Shown one piece after another: positions 47,601-59,000 of a stretch of 64,000 nt of DNA. Source of the stretch: Nautilus pompilius (Eukaryota > Mollusca > Cephalopoda > Nautilida > Nautilidae); contig JACATO010000591.1 of NCBI GenBank assembly GCA_018389105.1, forward strand, positions 3,071,001 through 3,135,000, read 5' to 3'. Made by a program: the position numbers and the translations under genes. Position 1 is the first letter of the stretch; the number at the start of each line of letters is the position of its first letter. The notes under the pieces were generated by a model. It saw only the letters and a list, made by a program, of their open reading frames with translations, was not told where the DNA came from and ran no database searches.

Positions 47601-48907
47601 TATGAATCTTCTTGAGGGTATTCTCACCGGTGACCACATAGATCACTCAAACATCTTTTAAGAGGAAATTTATTTCAAGTTCAAAGTTTCAGCTTAAAAA
47701 GGGGTTTCTTAAATCAAATGTGTGAAAACCATACATACCATCTCAATCACAGGACCTTTGCAGTTGCTAGTGTTCTCTATGTTCAGCTCTTCTTCATCTG
47801 TCTGTCCTGACATTTCTGGCAGTTTTGAGTTAGCTTCTGCAATTTGGGGCAAAAATAATTTTGCTTTTTCTAAGACTAAAATTAAAAGAAAAACAATGTT
47901 GACCAACAATCATTGAAAAGTTTCAGCATTATTAAAACGTTTTTTTAAAAATAGAAAAACTACCCAGCAGATAATTAAAAAAAAGTAAAATCAAAAGTAG
48001 TATGGAAATTTTATTCCATACATCTACAGAAAATACTGTTTTCTTCTAAGTAACATTTTTCATACACCAGATTAGTTTTGATTTACCATCTAATGACATT
48101 TTTTGTATCTAATTTATTATACACAAGAAAAACATTTAATTCTTATAAAACAGAAAAACAAGCAATGTAATAATTTTTGTCTTGAATCCTTGTGATCTAT
48201 CTACATTGGAAATTTATTTTTTAAAAAAACCGGTGATCTTGAATTAAATATGACCTACAGAACACTTCATTTTTGAAACAAAAAACTTTTCTTAATTTAT
48301 TAGATATCTCAAATTAAAGCAAAAATAGTTCAATTACAGTCTCACGAGCAAAGACTTTTAGATATGCTAATATACAAAACGAAAGCCACCGCCCATCTCA
48401 CACTGTTTTTGCTGCACAACTTGAAACTGATAAACAAAACCAAAAGTTAAGTATTCATACAGCTTGTATTTTGGGTGATTATAGTTTAAAAAAGAAAAAA
48501 AAATCTGAAGAGGAAGAAAGAACTAACATTAAAGTGCTAACAAAAACATACAAAGCAAATTCTAAATAAATTTATTTTTGGATAATAAAAAATTGAAAGA
48601 AAAAGAACATGTAACTCAAAAGGAAGAGACAACATTTATTTATGTTGTTAAGTTGTAGTCTCCATAATATTTGTGGAAATAATTCTGATGTTTCATTTAA
48701 TTTCAAACCTTAAAAACATGCTTGTTTTCACTAGTACACTTTAAGGATTTTTAATTTTTTTCCGATGTAAACTTTATTATCTTTTCTTTAGAAAATTTTG
48801 AGGGAGTTCACTGGTATGCTTCTCACCAGAACTCTGTGGTAACTTGAATGTTTTCTTGCATGTAGTTTGTTCCATTTTCTTTGTAATGAGCAAAGTCTCA
48901 GGAAAAC
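44477..48907 (-). CDS. NOPCHAP1: NOPCHAP1 (C12orf45) orthologue
   Basis: Coding exons on the minus strand: 48907-48827 (visible ATG at 48875), 47875-47739, 44674-44477. From that ATG the product is 127 aa and phases agree. The core VLEKAKLFLPQIAEANSKL, then NIENTSNCKGPVIEM, matches human NOPCHAP1 (FLPQMARANEKL; FNIENIDGPHSKVIQM). The next exon gives LGLFEYSTSSSEMDSSSSED, matching ALFEMNQSDSKEVDSSEES. NOPCHAP1 is known as a nucleolar chaperone that links NOP58 to the R2TP complex in box C/D snoRNP assembly. The frame stays open upstream of the ATG in exon 2 (FPETLLITKK), so a further 5' coding exon may exist. A strong donor (CCG then GTAAGT) at 50671/50670 marks a likely first exon, but its frame has no ATG. 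Confidence 0.85.
45065..45425 (+). repeat. SINE-like repeat copy C, in the last NOPCHAP1 intron
   Basis: Contains GGGAGATAATATCCTTAC and GAGGCAACCCC on the 5' side, then AGGAAACCCATGTGGCTGG, AGAAGAAACTACACCTGGCA and CAGCCTTGGCAGTCCAGTAG. It is antisense to its host gene and is the most complete copy in the window. Confidence 0.7.
46555..47645 (-). mobile_element. Tigger/pogo transposase remnant
   Basis: Minus-strand fragments in order: ARAEKHAPGFMAARDLTLV, then LLIYHSQRPWAMK, LLIIWMANIKTLVMMDVLRD, CWFLENAPGHPEN (DNAPGHP catalytic block, Asp changed to Glu in this reading), QLIKACDG, and the acidic tail DEELLTNEDLQELTQQE. This is the DDE-domain order of TIGD/pogo proteins. Stops and frameshifts break it. 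It sits in the same orientation as NOPCHAP1. Confidence 0.85.
47739..47875 (-). CDS. NOPCHAP1: NOPCHAP1 middle exon, conserved core
   Basis: Acceptor TTTTAATTTTAG, donor GTATGT. It holds LFLPQIAEANSKL and NIENT...VIEM, the part that identifies the family. Confidence 0.9.
47876..48826 (-). other. NOPCHAP1 intron
   Basis: AT-rich intron with GT-AG borders; nothing else recognised. Confidence 0.6.
48827..48907 (-). CDS. NOPCHAP1: NOPCHAP1 upstream exon with visible ATG
   Basis: Acceptor TACTATTTTAG, donor GTGAGA. The exon has 81 nt. It reads FPETLLITKKMEQTTCKKTF then KLPQSS, and joins exon 3 as SSVLEKAK. LLITKK may correspond to the family's LLINSQPK, so translation could begin in an earlier exon rather than at the ATG here (48875). 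Confidence 0.7.
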
Positions 48908-49779
48908 CTAAAATAGTAAATGAAAGGTCCAGGTTTAGTTTTCAGCAGATCACTTAAGAGTAAAGAACAGAAAGCAAGTTAACTTAAAGATGTCAAAATA
49001 TCCATATCTAATTTTTGGTTAATGCTATAGAATTATTATTTAACCCTCTGCAAATCGCATCAGTTTTTACCTACTTCATACCACCCAAGTCTAGCACTAT
49101 TTAGTATTTATATTAACTAGCTGTATATTTAGTCAACACACCTGTAATGCAAAACACACTGAGTTGGAGTGATACAGTTTTGTCATTAAAAGGGGTTAAA
49201 TGCATCGCAATCCATACGGCTTAACTTGTGCTAAGTAAATCAGAACTGAAGAGTTATGCGATGTAAATACATCTCAGGTTAAGAACATGCAAAAAATTAG
49301 CTATTATTCATTACAAATATCTTAAAAATAAAAAAATTCTAAAAGGTTGAGCTAACAAATAAATGAAAACAACATGAAAGTGAGGGAGATATAAAATGCA
49401 TTCAATGCAGGTATGGCAGATCAAAATGTGATTTGTATGAAAATTATCCTACCTTAGCTAATAGTGGTTATTCTTAAATTAACAATGAACTTCCCATAAG
49501 GCTTCCTTTAGAAAATTACTCACTTAAATTTAATAAAATTCTACAAAATAGATTCATCATTATAACTTATCTGGTGAATTGTTTATTTATACCACACCAT
49601 TTCAGTAACAATGCTGCTGTTTACTAACAAATGCAGGTTTTGGAGACTCAATACACTATAGTTAAAGTGATGAGGACAATCTGAGAGTATTTCTCTGTTC
49701 ATGGATGCTTGCTTGCTTAGTGCTCCTCCTCATGTTTCAACATATTACTCTCATGACCCTCCCCACAGTAGACAGAAAA
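48908..49779. other. Upstream region of NOPCHAP1, probably intron
   Basis: No coding exon seen on either strand. Confidence 0.45.
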
Positions 49780-50345
49780 CCAGCTTTTAAAACTGTTGTT
49801 GTTGTTGGTTTAATGTTTTTGAAAAGAATCTCAACAGTGCTGGGAACAACTGCCCACCCCAAAAATGTGTTTTGGGTTCATCTTTGGTATTTACTGAGAT
49901 AGTGTTCAACAGTTTCAGCCATGTTGCAACTGGGGAATGTCTTTGAATCTTTGAAGTGGCCATTCATATCCTAAAAATTGGCATTTAGGAGGAAATAACC
50001 TGTATGTATTCTGCTAACCGGTAACTACAGACCTTTGGATAGCTTGTGAAAAATCTCTTCACACCTTTGTTGATACTAATGTGTTGTTTTCAGATTCAAG
50101 TCTGCATAGTTCCTTAATTTTTCTGTTGATATATGCACTTATGCCTGAGAAGTCAATTATGGCTGGACTCTAAGCTTATTTAGTGGCAACTTTGGCTACT
50201 TTTTCAATTTTTTCATTTCCTGGTAAACCAACATGTCCAGGTATTCATTGGGATATAAATGTGAAACCTCTTTGAGATAATGTGTTCACAGAGCTAGGTA
50301 TTCAATGCCATTACAACAGTTTTTACTGCATTCTTCGGAGAATGT
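49780..50345 (-). mobile_element. Non-LTR retrotransposon 3' fragment, copy 1
   Basis: On the minus strand, IPGHVGLPGNEKIEKVAKVAT is the last block of a retroelement RNase H domain (W-V-P-G-H-x-G-x-x-G-N-E-x-A-D). Further down it shares with copy 2 (58016) the sequence AGATAGTGTTCAACAGTTTC and TTGGGGAATGTCTTTGAA-type bases that encode the terminal Cys-His region. Stops break the frame. The presence of RNase H suggests the Jockey/R1/I group. Confidence 0.7.
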
Positions 50346-50670
50346 ATGAGGGGACTAATTTTCCTTTTTTTTTTACAATGTATGTAGAACCATTTTTAAC
50401 TATATGTTTTTAAGGGGAGACAATCTGATCAGTAAACAGGGGAGGGGATCCCAATCTTAAGTTATAGTAAAAGTTTCAACACAATATGTGATTCTATGAA
50501 TGAAATTTTACAAGAAATGAAAGAAAATGAAGTTGCAATCTGGTTTCAAAATAATATTTCTTAAAAAAAAAAGAAGACAAGTATTAATTTATTTAACTAG
50601 TCATGTTTTCCCTACTTCAAAATACATGTAATATTAACTTCTTCCATTTGTAAAAGATATGAGAACTTAC

Positions 50671-50700
50671 CGGCTAATATCAGTACCAAGAATCAATCCC
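50671..50700 (-). promoter_or_regulatory. Strong splice donor, candidate first-exon end of NOPCHAP1
   Basis: The minus strand reads GATATTAGCCG then GTAAGTTCTC. The single base after the last whole codon would fit the entry phase of the exon at 48907, but that frame has a stop and no ATG, so the exon would be mainly untranslated. Confidence 0.4.
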
Positions 50701-51036
50701 CTATTTACCAAGCAGAAAGTCAGGAAGCTGTTACGGGTTATAACATCAGGTTCAAAAAAGGTCCAACTTGAATTAATGCACACGGACTACTGGAGATAAT
50801 ATTCCGTCTCACTCCAGATCTGTCTTTGTTTTGTTGTCTTAAAATACGAACAACTTGGAATGTCCCTCCTCCTTACTCCACACACTTCCTCAAAGACCTG
50901 TGGTGTTCTGAATAGTGCCAAAGATGTAGCGTCGGACACTTTCTAACACCTGTTTGAACACAGCACACACAGTTCAAGATGTGGGCCGATCACCGATGTT
51001 TTGTCGTTGTTGTTTTAAATTCCTATGCTTTACGAA

Positions 51037-51057
51037 CTAACCTAACCTAACCTAACC
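51037..51057. repeat. Short TTAGG-type telomeric repeat
   Basis: CTAACCTAACCTAACCTAACC, nearly four copies of CCTAA (TTAGG on the other strand), the arthropod telomere unit. It lies next to the 112/88-bp array and may be an interstitial telomere trace. Confidence 0.7.
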
Positions 51058-51084
51058 GATTTGTGGTGGGGCGAAACACACCGA

Positions 51085-51490
51085 TCCTCACATTCCTTAA
51101 TCAGTCCATCCCGCCAGAATCACCTTCGTGGGGACCAGACGGGGGCCCATAACACACCCCTAGTGAGTGCCCTAGTTAAGTAAACACTAGGGGGAAATCT
51201 CACATTCCTTAATCAGTCCATCTCGCCAGAACCACCTTCGTGGGGACCAGACCGGGGGCCCATAACAGTAAACACTAGGGGGAAATCTCACATTCCTTAA
51301 TCAGTCCATCTCGCCAGAATCACCTTCGTGGGGACCAGACGGGGGCCCATAACACACCCCTAGTGAGTGCCCTAGTTAAGTAAACACTAGGGGGAAATCT
51401 CACATTCCTTAATCAGTCCATCTCGCCAGAATCACCTTCGTGGGGACCAGACCGGGGGCCCATAACAGTAAATAGTAGGGGGAAATCCCA
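51085..51490. repeat. Tandem array with alternating 112- and 88-bp units
   Basis: CATTCCTTAATCAGTCCATC starts at 51091, 51203, 51291 and 51403. Long units contain ACACCCCTAGTGAGTGCCCT; short units lack it. The long-short pair forms a 200-bp higher-order unit present about twice. The copies are nearly identical. It lies in the presumed promoter-proximal region between NOPCHAP1 and the SLC41 gene. Confidence 0.95.
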
Positions 51491-51886
51491 CAGAACCCTG
51501 GCAGGTGCGCGCGGAGACGACGGGTTCCCGCGGGTAAAGGCTGACCACGGTAATGGTAACCGCTGGACAGTCATCTTTTCCCCGTTTTTGTATAACTACT
51601 TAGAAAACGCAACAGCCAGAAATATAGGCATTCAGATGCCGAGAGACTGGCAGGGTTCGGAAATGAGTGCGGTATGGTTACGTACCTCCGCCGCTCTCCA
51701 CTTCCAACAGATCCCTCGAAGACATATTCCGACGGACGGTGCCACCCACCAACGTCCCGCTTTTCATACAAATACAATAAACAGTTGCCATACCTTTTTT
51801 ATTTTTCCAGTTTGCTTAATGAAATTAATTTTACTTACAATTTTTTTTTTAAATGTTAAAAACTAAAAGCCACGAAAGGACTTCCA

Positions 51887-51918
51887 GGGAGGGGAGGGGA
51901 GAGGGGAGAGGGGAGGGG
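51887..51918 (+). promoter_or_regulatory. G-quadruplex-capable G-run cluster
   Basis: Five runs of GGGG separated by A or AGA, preceded by GGGA. Short loops favour a stable four-stranded fold in the promoter island. Confidence 0.75.
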
Positions 51919-52235
51919 TCCGTCCGCTGGTAGGCGCGCAGCCGGTCGGCGACTGTTATTTAACGGGCGAAAAGTTCTCGCGACACCGGTTTTTGAAGGA
52001 GAGACGGAGAAGCACAACTACATTTTTAGTGCCTTCCTGTATTTTCTTTCCGGAAGGATTTAATAGAATCCAAGATATTCAGGCTCCCTTAGTAAACACC
52101 AGGTGAGAACCACGCGGGCTCGTTGGGGTTTCTTGGCGCTGGAACGAGATTTCGGGCGATGTCGCGAGATCCGCGTCTGACGTGTTCACCATTGGAGCAT
52201 GTGGCGGTGTTTGTACCTGTAAGTTGGAGGTTCTC

Positions 52236-52296
52236 TTCTCGCCTACCTGTCTGCCTGTCTGTCTACCCGTCTGTCTGTCTACCTGTCTGTCTGCCT
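52236..52296 (+). repeat. CTGT-rich microsatellite in the SLC41 upstream region
   Basis: Interrupted CTGT/CTGC/CTAC repeats run over about 60 bases. Confidence 0.8.
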
Positions 52297-52765
52297 GGTG
52301 CGAACTGTGACAATAGCTTGTCGAGGAGAAGGGGAGCGGTCGGGTCGGGCGAGTGTACCCCAGGGCCGGCCCCAGCCCAGGAGACCGATCCCGACCCCTG
52401 ATGATTGTTATTGTTTTTGTTATTGTTTTCAGGGGTTAATTAAAAAAAATATATACATAATATATAATATAATATATAACCATTACTTGACTTTCCTTCA
52501 CCCTGTTAAACTGGTTCCGAGAACTCGATCCCCAGTCCGGGTGGACACGACTCGGCGAAATGAACGGGGGACCCTAATCACCCTGACTGTGATTCCCTTT
52601 CTCGTCAGCTGCGACGCTGTCTCTATCCTTTAACAGGACCACCCCCCACCCCCTGGAGGGAGGGGATCAGTCTCTCGCTCGAGTCTATAGTCATCGCCGT
52701 GCCCCTCTGACCACTCACTCGGGCTTCCTCCGAGGGCACGCACTTGCCGACCTCTCTCATCTTTG

Positions 52766-55551
52766 TAAGAAAAGGGACTTTTTAAGTAACTGCTGGGATC
52801 CAAAATTTAAACCTTTTTTAAGTAGGACTTTGCATCTCTTAGGTAACTGCTGAATGTATACCTCTGCGTGCTGTTTGTATTATCTCTATTTACTAGAGAG
52901 AGATGTAAACCATATAAATAAGATTAACGAGTTATTTTCTGAAAACTTTGTTTAAAATTGAAGGAAAGTAAACAGAACTACATCTCATTACATTTCTGAA
53001 AGGAGAAATATAATTTGTTAAATGACAATGTCAATAGTATTAATGATACATGTTCCTGTTTGTTATAGGAAGGAAAATAAATGCTGTATGGGTTTGATAG
53101 AACCCTTATTATTTCATACTGATATAGTTCACTATTATTCTTTTTTAATGAATATCTCATCATTTTTATGAAAATTTTTTTAATTCCAGAATTCCTGTCT
53201 AGTTTGACATAATTAACATCCTATGATTAGAGTGCAAGGCTTAGCCTGTTTAGAGAAACTTTAATTAAGATTAATGCGTTTTTTAACAGTTAATTTGTTT
53301 TTCATTCATTGTCTCTGTGAAAATTTTTTTGTTGATACTAGTTTCCATTCCACATTTTGAAAATGAAAAGTTCTAGTAGAGACTATGCTTGTGACTTCCC
53401 ATCGTGAGAATGTCATGTTATGACTGGGCTCAGTATATCAACTCATGATCCCTCATCATCTAACCTAGATAGTGATTTGCAGCCCAGTAACTGGGTAAGT
53501 GGAGGATATGGCTCGTAGAAGAGCACAGCATAAGCAAATATCTGTTACAACTTTCTAATGAATTGACGCTGTTTTAAATACCTATTATTATTTATTCTAC
53601 ACACCTGTGGCTAAAAAGACCATTTTGTAACATCAAAGCTTACAGAGATTTGAGCAAATTGATAATTGTCACCAATTTTTAATATTGAACAAAAAATGTA
53701 TTAGTATTAATCAGTTTAACACCTTTGACAATCTTAAACATTTCCCACAGATTTCCTTAAAGCTAAACTAGATGGAAGCCAGCTGTTTAAACAATTTAAA
53801 TGATTGGTGAGAACTGGAAAGTTATTTACAGAAAGTAGAGGGTTGGTTCAAGTGTTTCCCATCACATCATTAGTAGTAACTAACTGAACTAATGAGTCTG
53901 TTTCAAGTATCTTTCCCTGATTTTATACAATTATAAAACTTCATGAAATTTTGGTATAAAATTGTTAAGCAGTTTTCAAAATAATTATAAGACAAATGGT
54001 TTTAGCTATTTATAGTTACTAATACAAGAGGTCATAATTTTGAATAAACTAAGATTCCAGCACTGTTAAATGTAGGAAAATATTATTTTGGTAATAGAAT
54101 TGCTAATGAGTGCAATAAATTACTGGCAAGTGTAACTGATAGTGATAATATTAATCAGTTGAGCAATCACATTAATTTCCATTTCTCTTCTCTGGGACCC
54201 CTTACATAAGCACTGATGGCCTGGACCCCTTGCAAATATTAAGATAAAGTAAAATTGGTGGCTGATATGTTTTGTAAAGATGTTATTTGCATGACAGTTA
54301 TTTCTGTTCATCTTTGTAGACAATTATTATTTTCTTTATTAGCCTATTATTATGAGTTTTGTGTTGAATGCTGCATTGATCAGTTTCCAGACCATGCGTG
54401 TGTCTGGTTGATGTTTTCATTGGTCAGTTTCTGGAACTATTCCTGTGCATGCACATGTGGCATGGATGTCTTGCATTACAACAGTAGTTGTATAATGGAC
54501 CATATCAGCTGATTGACTGGTTCCTGAGACTGGAGAATTTCAAAAGAAAGCATCTTGGCACCAGCCACTTGTCTGTATGGGGTAGTTTTAAATTAAAAAA
54601 TGTATTCTTGTTATGGTATTTTATTTTACACTGTAAAATCTAACCATTACTTTTAATATACAATAAAAGCTCTCTAAGGCAATCAGTCACCAGAAACAAC
54701 CAAAGTAATTGCCATACATAAGTTGAATACCAAATTCCTCAAACATGTGTCCAACTACAGCAGCATACATATTTAATTTTAGTTACCTAAATAATCTTAT
54801 TTAATGTTTAATTAATCAAGAAATTTTGATAAATACAGAATGGCTTATCTTTTATCATTGGATTTTGCTAAACCTTAAAACCACCTGTTTACATAAACAT
54901 ATGACGGTACATTACAGCAGATGCATACCATTGAAAGAAGGCAAGATTACATAAATGTAGATGTACAATAGTTATTTACACTGGATTAAAAATGAAAAAA
55001 TTAATTTTTTTCTTTTTTTTATGCACATATCTTTAAAGATTTTTCAAATAACTATATGCTTGATCCATTGTGCAAATAGATTTAGAGATGGATGTTTTGT
55101 GACATTTTGAATGTCCAGAGATACTGTCTTGATAGTTATGTTGAGAGCAAGCTTTTTAATGGAATCCTCTTGATGGATCTGTCTGGACCCCTACTTTCCA
55201 GCTGTCAATCCAGCAGAGCATAGAATCTCACATTTTCATACATACCAACTATGGGTTAATTTCTCAACTTGCATTCGCTGATGTGGTCAGTTGGTGTATT
55301 CATCTTGCTAGTTTAGACAATTACTTTTTGCTTGTTTGAAAATTTGGTCAGTTTTTGTGTCTGCTTGGCTTGGTTTTAAATCCCACCTGAGAATTTGATC
55401 TAACATTCTTCCTGTGAAGGTGGGTGACTGTAATGCATTCTAATCAAAAGAAGAAGATTACTAGTGCAACAATTGAATAAATGCATTAAAAAAAAAGGAA
55501 TAAACAACTTGTACTAGTATTTTAATTAATGATGATTGTTTATACTTTCAG
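52766..55551 (+). other. Presumed intron 1 of the SLC41 gene
   Basis: AT-rich, no coding exon recognised, ending TTTATACTTTCAG. Confidence 0.55.
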
Positions 55552-55660
55552 ATCCTGTTTTTCCACCCTCTTAAGATGTATGGTGTGCAAAAATTTGATT
55601 AACAAATAACTTTGCACACATCCAGTAATTTGCAATGTGCAAGTTTTTTCAAGAAACATC
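55552..55660 (+). promoter_or_regulatory. SLC41 5' leader with two upstream ORFs
   Basis: After the acceptor at 55551, an ATG at 55576 opens an eight-codon uORF that ends at 55602. A second ATG at 55635 opens a twelve-codon uORF ending at 55673, overlapping the main start at 55661 in another frame. Such uORFs usually lower translation of the main frame. Confidence 0.65.
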
Positions 55661-56080
55661 ATGTCTGTTATAAAAGGTAGTGACCATGGATTACGTTACC
55701 GGAAAATGGTTCCTCATATGAGAAATAGCAGCAGTGATGATGAAGTGGTGCTGTTAAAGTCAGTGCGCACAGCACATGGCCATCATCACCTAGTACCTGA
55801 AGAATGTCCCTTGAAGTCCCTGCAGAATGGGATGGTCAGCTCATTAGGCTTAGATTCTGACAGTGATGTTGACAGTCAGACAGACTTGCATACCCCATTG
55901 GTGCAACCTGAGTCTGGCCCAGTAGCCAGTGAGCCAACGGGTAAGAAAGAAAAGCCTCCTGAACTTAAAGCTGCAGAAAATGGAGAGAGTTCACTGAGTA
56001 TAACACTCCAGGTGTTTATTCCATATATCATTGCTGGTCTAGGAACAGTAGGAGCAGGAATGGTGCTAGATATTGTTCAG
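55661..56080 (+). CDS. SLC41 first coding exon
   Basis: Acidic N-terminus plus membrane helix 1. Ends MVLDIVQ before GTGAGT, phase 0. Confidence 0.9.
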
Positions 56081-59000
56081 GTGAGTAAGTGGCCTTAGCT
56101 CCAGATTGGAGGCTTCTTTAAATGACATCTCTGACTTGCAACTTTGAGCAGAATGTGGTTTGAGTTGTTATTTCTATATTTTCACCTTTCTGATCAAAAT
56201 ATATTCAAACCTCTGGAATTCTAGTTTATTGTGTTCTGCATTGTTTTCCCCTCAAATCTAACTCTGGTTTTTTAATGGTGGGATAGCGTGTAAAATTAGG
56301 TGATTTAATTTTAAGGATAAAATCACCTGACTTTTGTTTCCTTTGTGTTCAAAAAAAAACAAAATGAAAATCAGGCAGTTGGTTTAAAATGGAACCCATA
56401 GCATGTTCACTTATCAGCATGGTTTTAAATACTTCAAAGTCAGCAGCATGGCTTCTATTTTTCTCCTGTACCAGCTGCTTCCTTTAGGTACTTTCCACTT
56501 CTAAACAGAGCTCTGGTAGAGTTTTAAGGTGCATCATTGCCATTTCATCTGGCTACAGATTCTGAGTTTACAGGTTGTATCTACATTGACATCAGAAATA
56601 GGAACTCTATTTCCTGGTTACTGTCCATAAATACCTGGAGTAACAACTTATCAGAAACCATTAATTTCGTGTAAACCTGTAATGCATTTTTCTTTAAATT
56701 TGAACCCTTACCTTTTAATGAAAAATTGTTTTGTTTAAGGTGGACATCTATTGATGAATCTTAAAGTTTGTTATCCATGTGGAAAGTAAAGTATTATTTT
56801 TCTTTTGTTTAGTATTTACCAGAAATAAACTGTAAACAAGTTAAGAAAAAGTATTAACCAAGTAAACTCTTTATAATGAGTGCATGAGAAAAAAGGGGCC
56901 ACCAGGTGTAAGCAGAGGTTATAATGTTCTTGCTAGACGTGTGTGTGTGTGTGTGTGCATTACTTGTTTTTAAACATGATATTTTTGTTACAGGCTACAC
57001 TATATTTAAAATATTTGTCTGGATTCTTGTTTTTTTGTATGAGAAAAGTGTATAGCAACAGCCAATATGTTTATCCTTGGTGGTTATTGATTTTAGCAGC
57101 CTTCCAAGAACAGCCTACATCTAGTGTTTATCATGTGTGTTTTTTGTTTGATAAAACACAAAGCCTTGCTGAGCATTAATGAGTAAATCAGGCCTTTTGA
57201 TACAATAAACTTAATATGATACATATTTCCATATGTTTGTGCGTTTGTTTGACACACTTTCATGGCCAAACCATAGCACCCAGTACCTCAGAATCTGGAC
57301 ACCGCCAACAAACGCCACTTTTCAAAAGCCTTATAGATTACACTTAGTTCACTGCACTCATTTAACAATAGTACCTAATAGCCTCAAAGTATAAGGAAAG
57401 TACCTCAGGAACCAAGGGTACCAGGGCCTGGCCTCAAAGGCCAACAAATGCCACTTTTCATGGTTCATGGTTACTACAACTTCAGAGCACTCGTTCAACT
57501 TAGAAGTGACATAGATTTTAATTAGGCCATTTGAAAGCCATTGAGGACAGGTTTTGATATCATACATGATACATCTTTAAAAAACTAAGAATAAAAATTT
57601 ATTTAGTAGTTTGCTAAAGGTTTGCTATCTTAAAAGCTGGCCCCGTATCGGTCAGGTACTTTTTCAGACTTCTAAACAAGTCAGCTAAAACATAACTATT
57701 ATGCAATTTAAAAAAAAAAAACTGTTTTCTCATGATTCATTTTTTCAAGATGAATGTAAACTGGGCTCTTATGGAACAAAGTTAGATTTAAGTGTACAGC
57801 TTATATAGATGTCAAGAAATGTATCATTAGCATCAATTCGATGTTTATTTAAGAATTGTGTTTAAACAAACAAAATTTCTGTTTTTCAAATTAATGTAAA
57901 AGGTTTTTTATAAAAGCCATTTTTTTTCGTGCTGCATCAGGTACCCAGCTAGTGAAAATATATTTTTTGTGATCCCTTGACTCTCATGGCCCTTTAAAGA
58001 GATATCGATTCAACCTTAGAAATCTATTAATGGTTTAATGTTTTGTAAAAACATCTCAGCAGTGCTGCTCCAACAGATCTGTCTGTTTTGGGTATATTTT
58101 GGACATTGTCTGAGATAGTGTTCAACAGTTTCAGCCATATTGCAGTTGGGGAATGTCTTTGAAGTAGGCATTCTTATCCTATTAGCATGGGCATCTAGAC
58201 CTGTTGGCAAAATTTGTGAATTATAATTTCTTCAAATCAAGATATGTGTTGCTTTTAGCTCTAGCTTTTGAGTCTGAAATAATTAGTAGCAGTTCAGCAA
58301 TTTTGATAACTTTTTTATTGTCTGGTAGAATGAAGTGTCCTGGTAGCTATTGCAATATCAATGTAAAACTACTTTCACATAACTCATGTATTTGTTGCTC
58401 TTGTAATTCCAGACCAGTTTTTCCTGTGTTATTCAGAGATTGTAGGAGACAGTAACTGTCACTGAGGATATTTGCATAGCAGGTTACCTGAAGTGAAAGC
58501 AGGTATAGTTTTGAGTAGCTGATTATCTGTGTGTACTAACTTGTTTAAGAAGGGAAATTCTGAAAATAGTCAGCATTTGGTTTATATTTTTTTTACTGGG
58601 TTTCATTACTTAATGTAGTTGTTTTGAAAGTCATCAAGGGCATTAGAGACGAGTGGTGGTTCTGATTGCTGCTCACCCATGCTCCAATAAATGCTCATTT
58701 TTCACTCTCAGCAGCAAACATTATTTAAAAATTGCCCATTTGTCTGCATTTGCAAATATCCCTAATAAATTTCCACACGTGAATATTGTCTTTGTAGATA
58801 TGAAACCTGGTCATTGGATTTACAGATACTAGATCAATTCAACCACCATAGTTCAAATTGGTTGTAGCCTTGAAGTATCCATGATAGCTATAAACATCGA
58901 TTGTTTATTCATGATAATTGCTTATTTTTTGTGGATGCAACTCCCTACCTTTGTACTTACTTTGTGTTCTTATAGCATTCTCTGGACATCTCCATTTTAG

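Larger units (their letters stand above)
51490..52765. promoter_or_regulatory. GC/CpG-rich interval, presumed divergent promoter
   Basis: CpG-rich blocks at about 51500-51560, 51920-51990 and 52110-52750 stand out from AT-rich flanks. NOPCHAP1 runs leftward and the SLC41 gene rightward from here, so this is the likely shared promoter region. A donor-like CCTGTAAGTT near 52217 could end a non-coding first exon of the SLC41 gene. Transcription starts are not visible. Confidence 0.65.
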
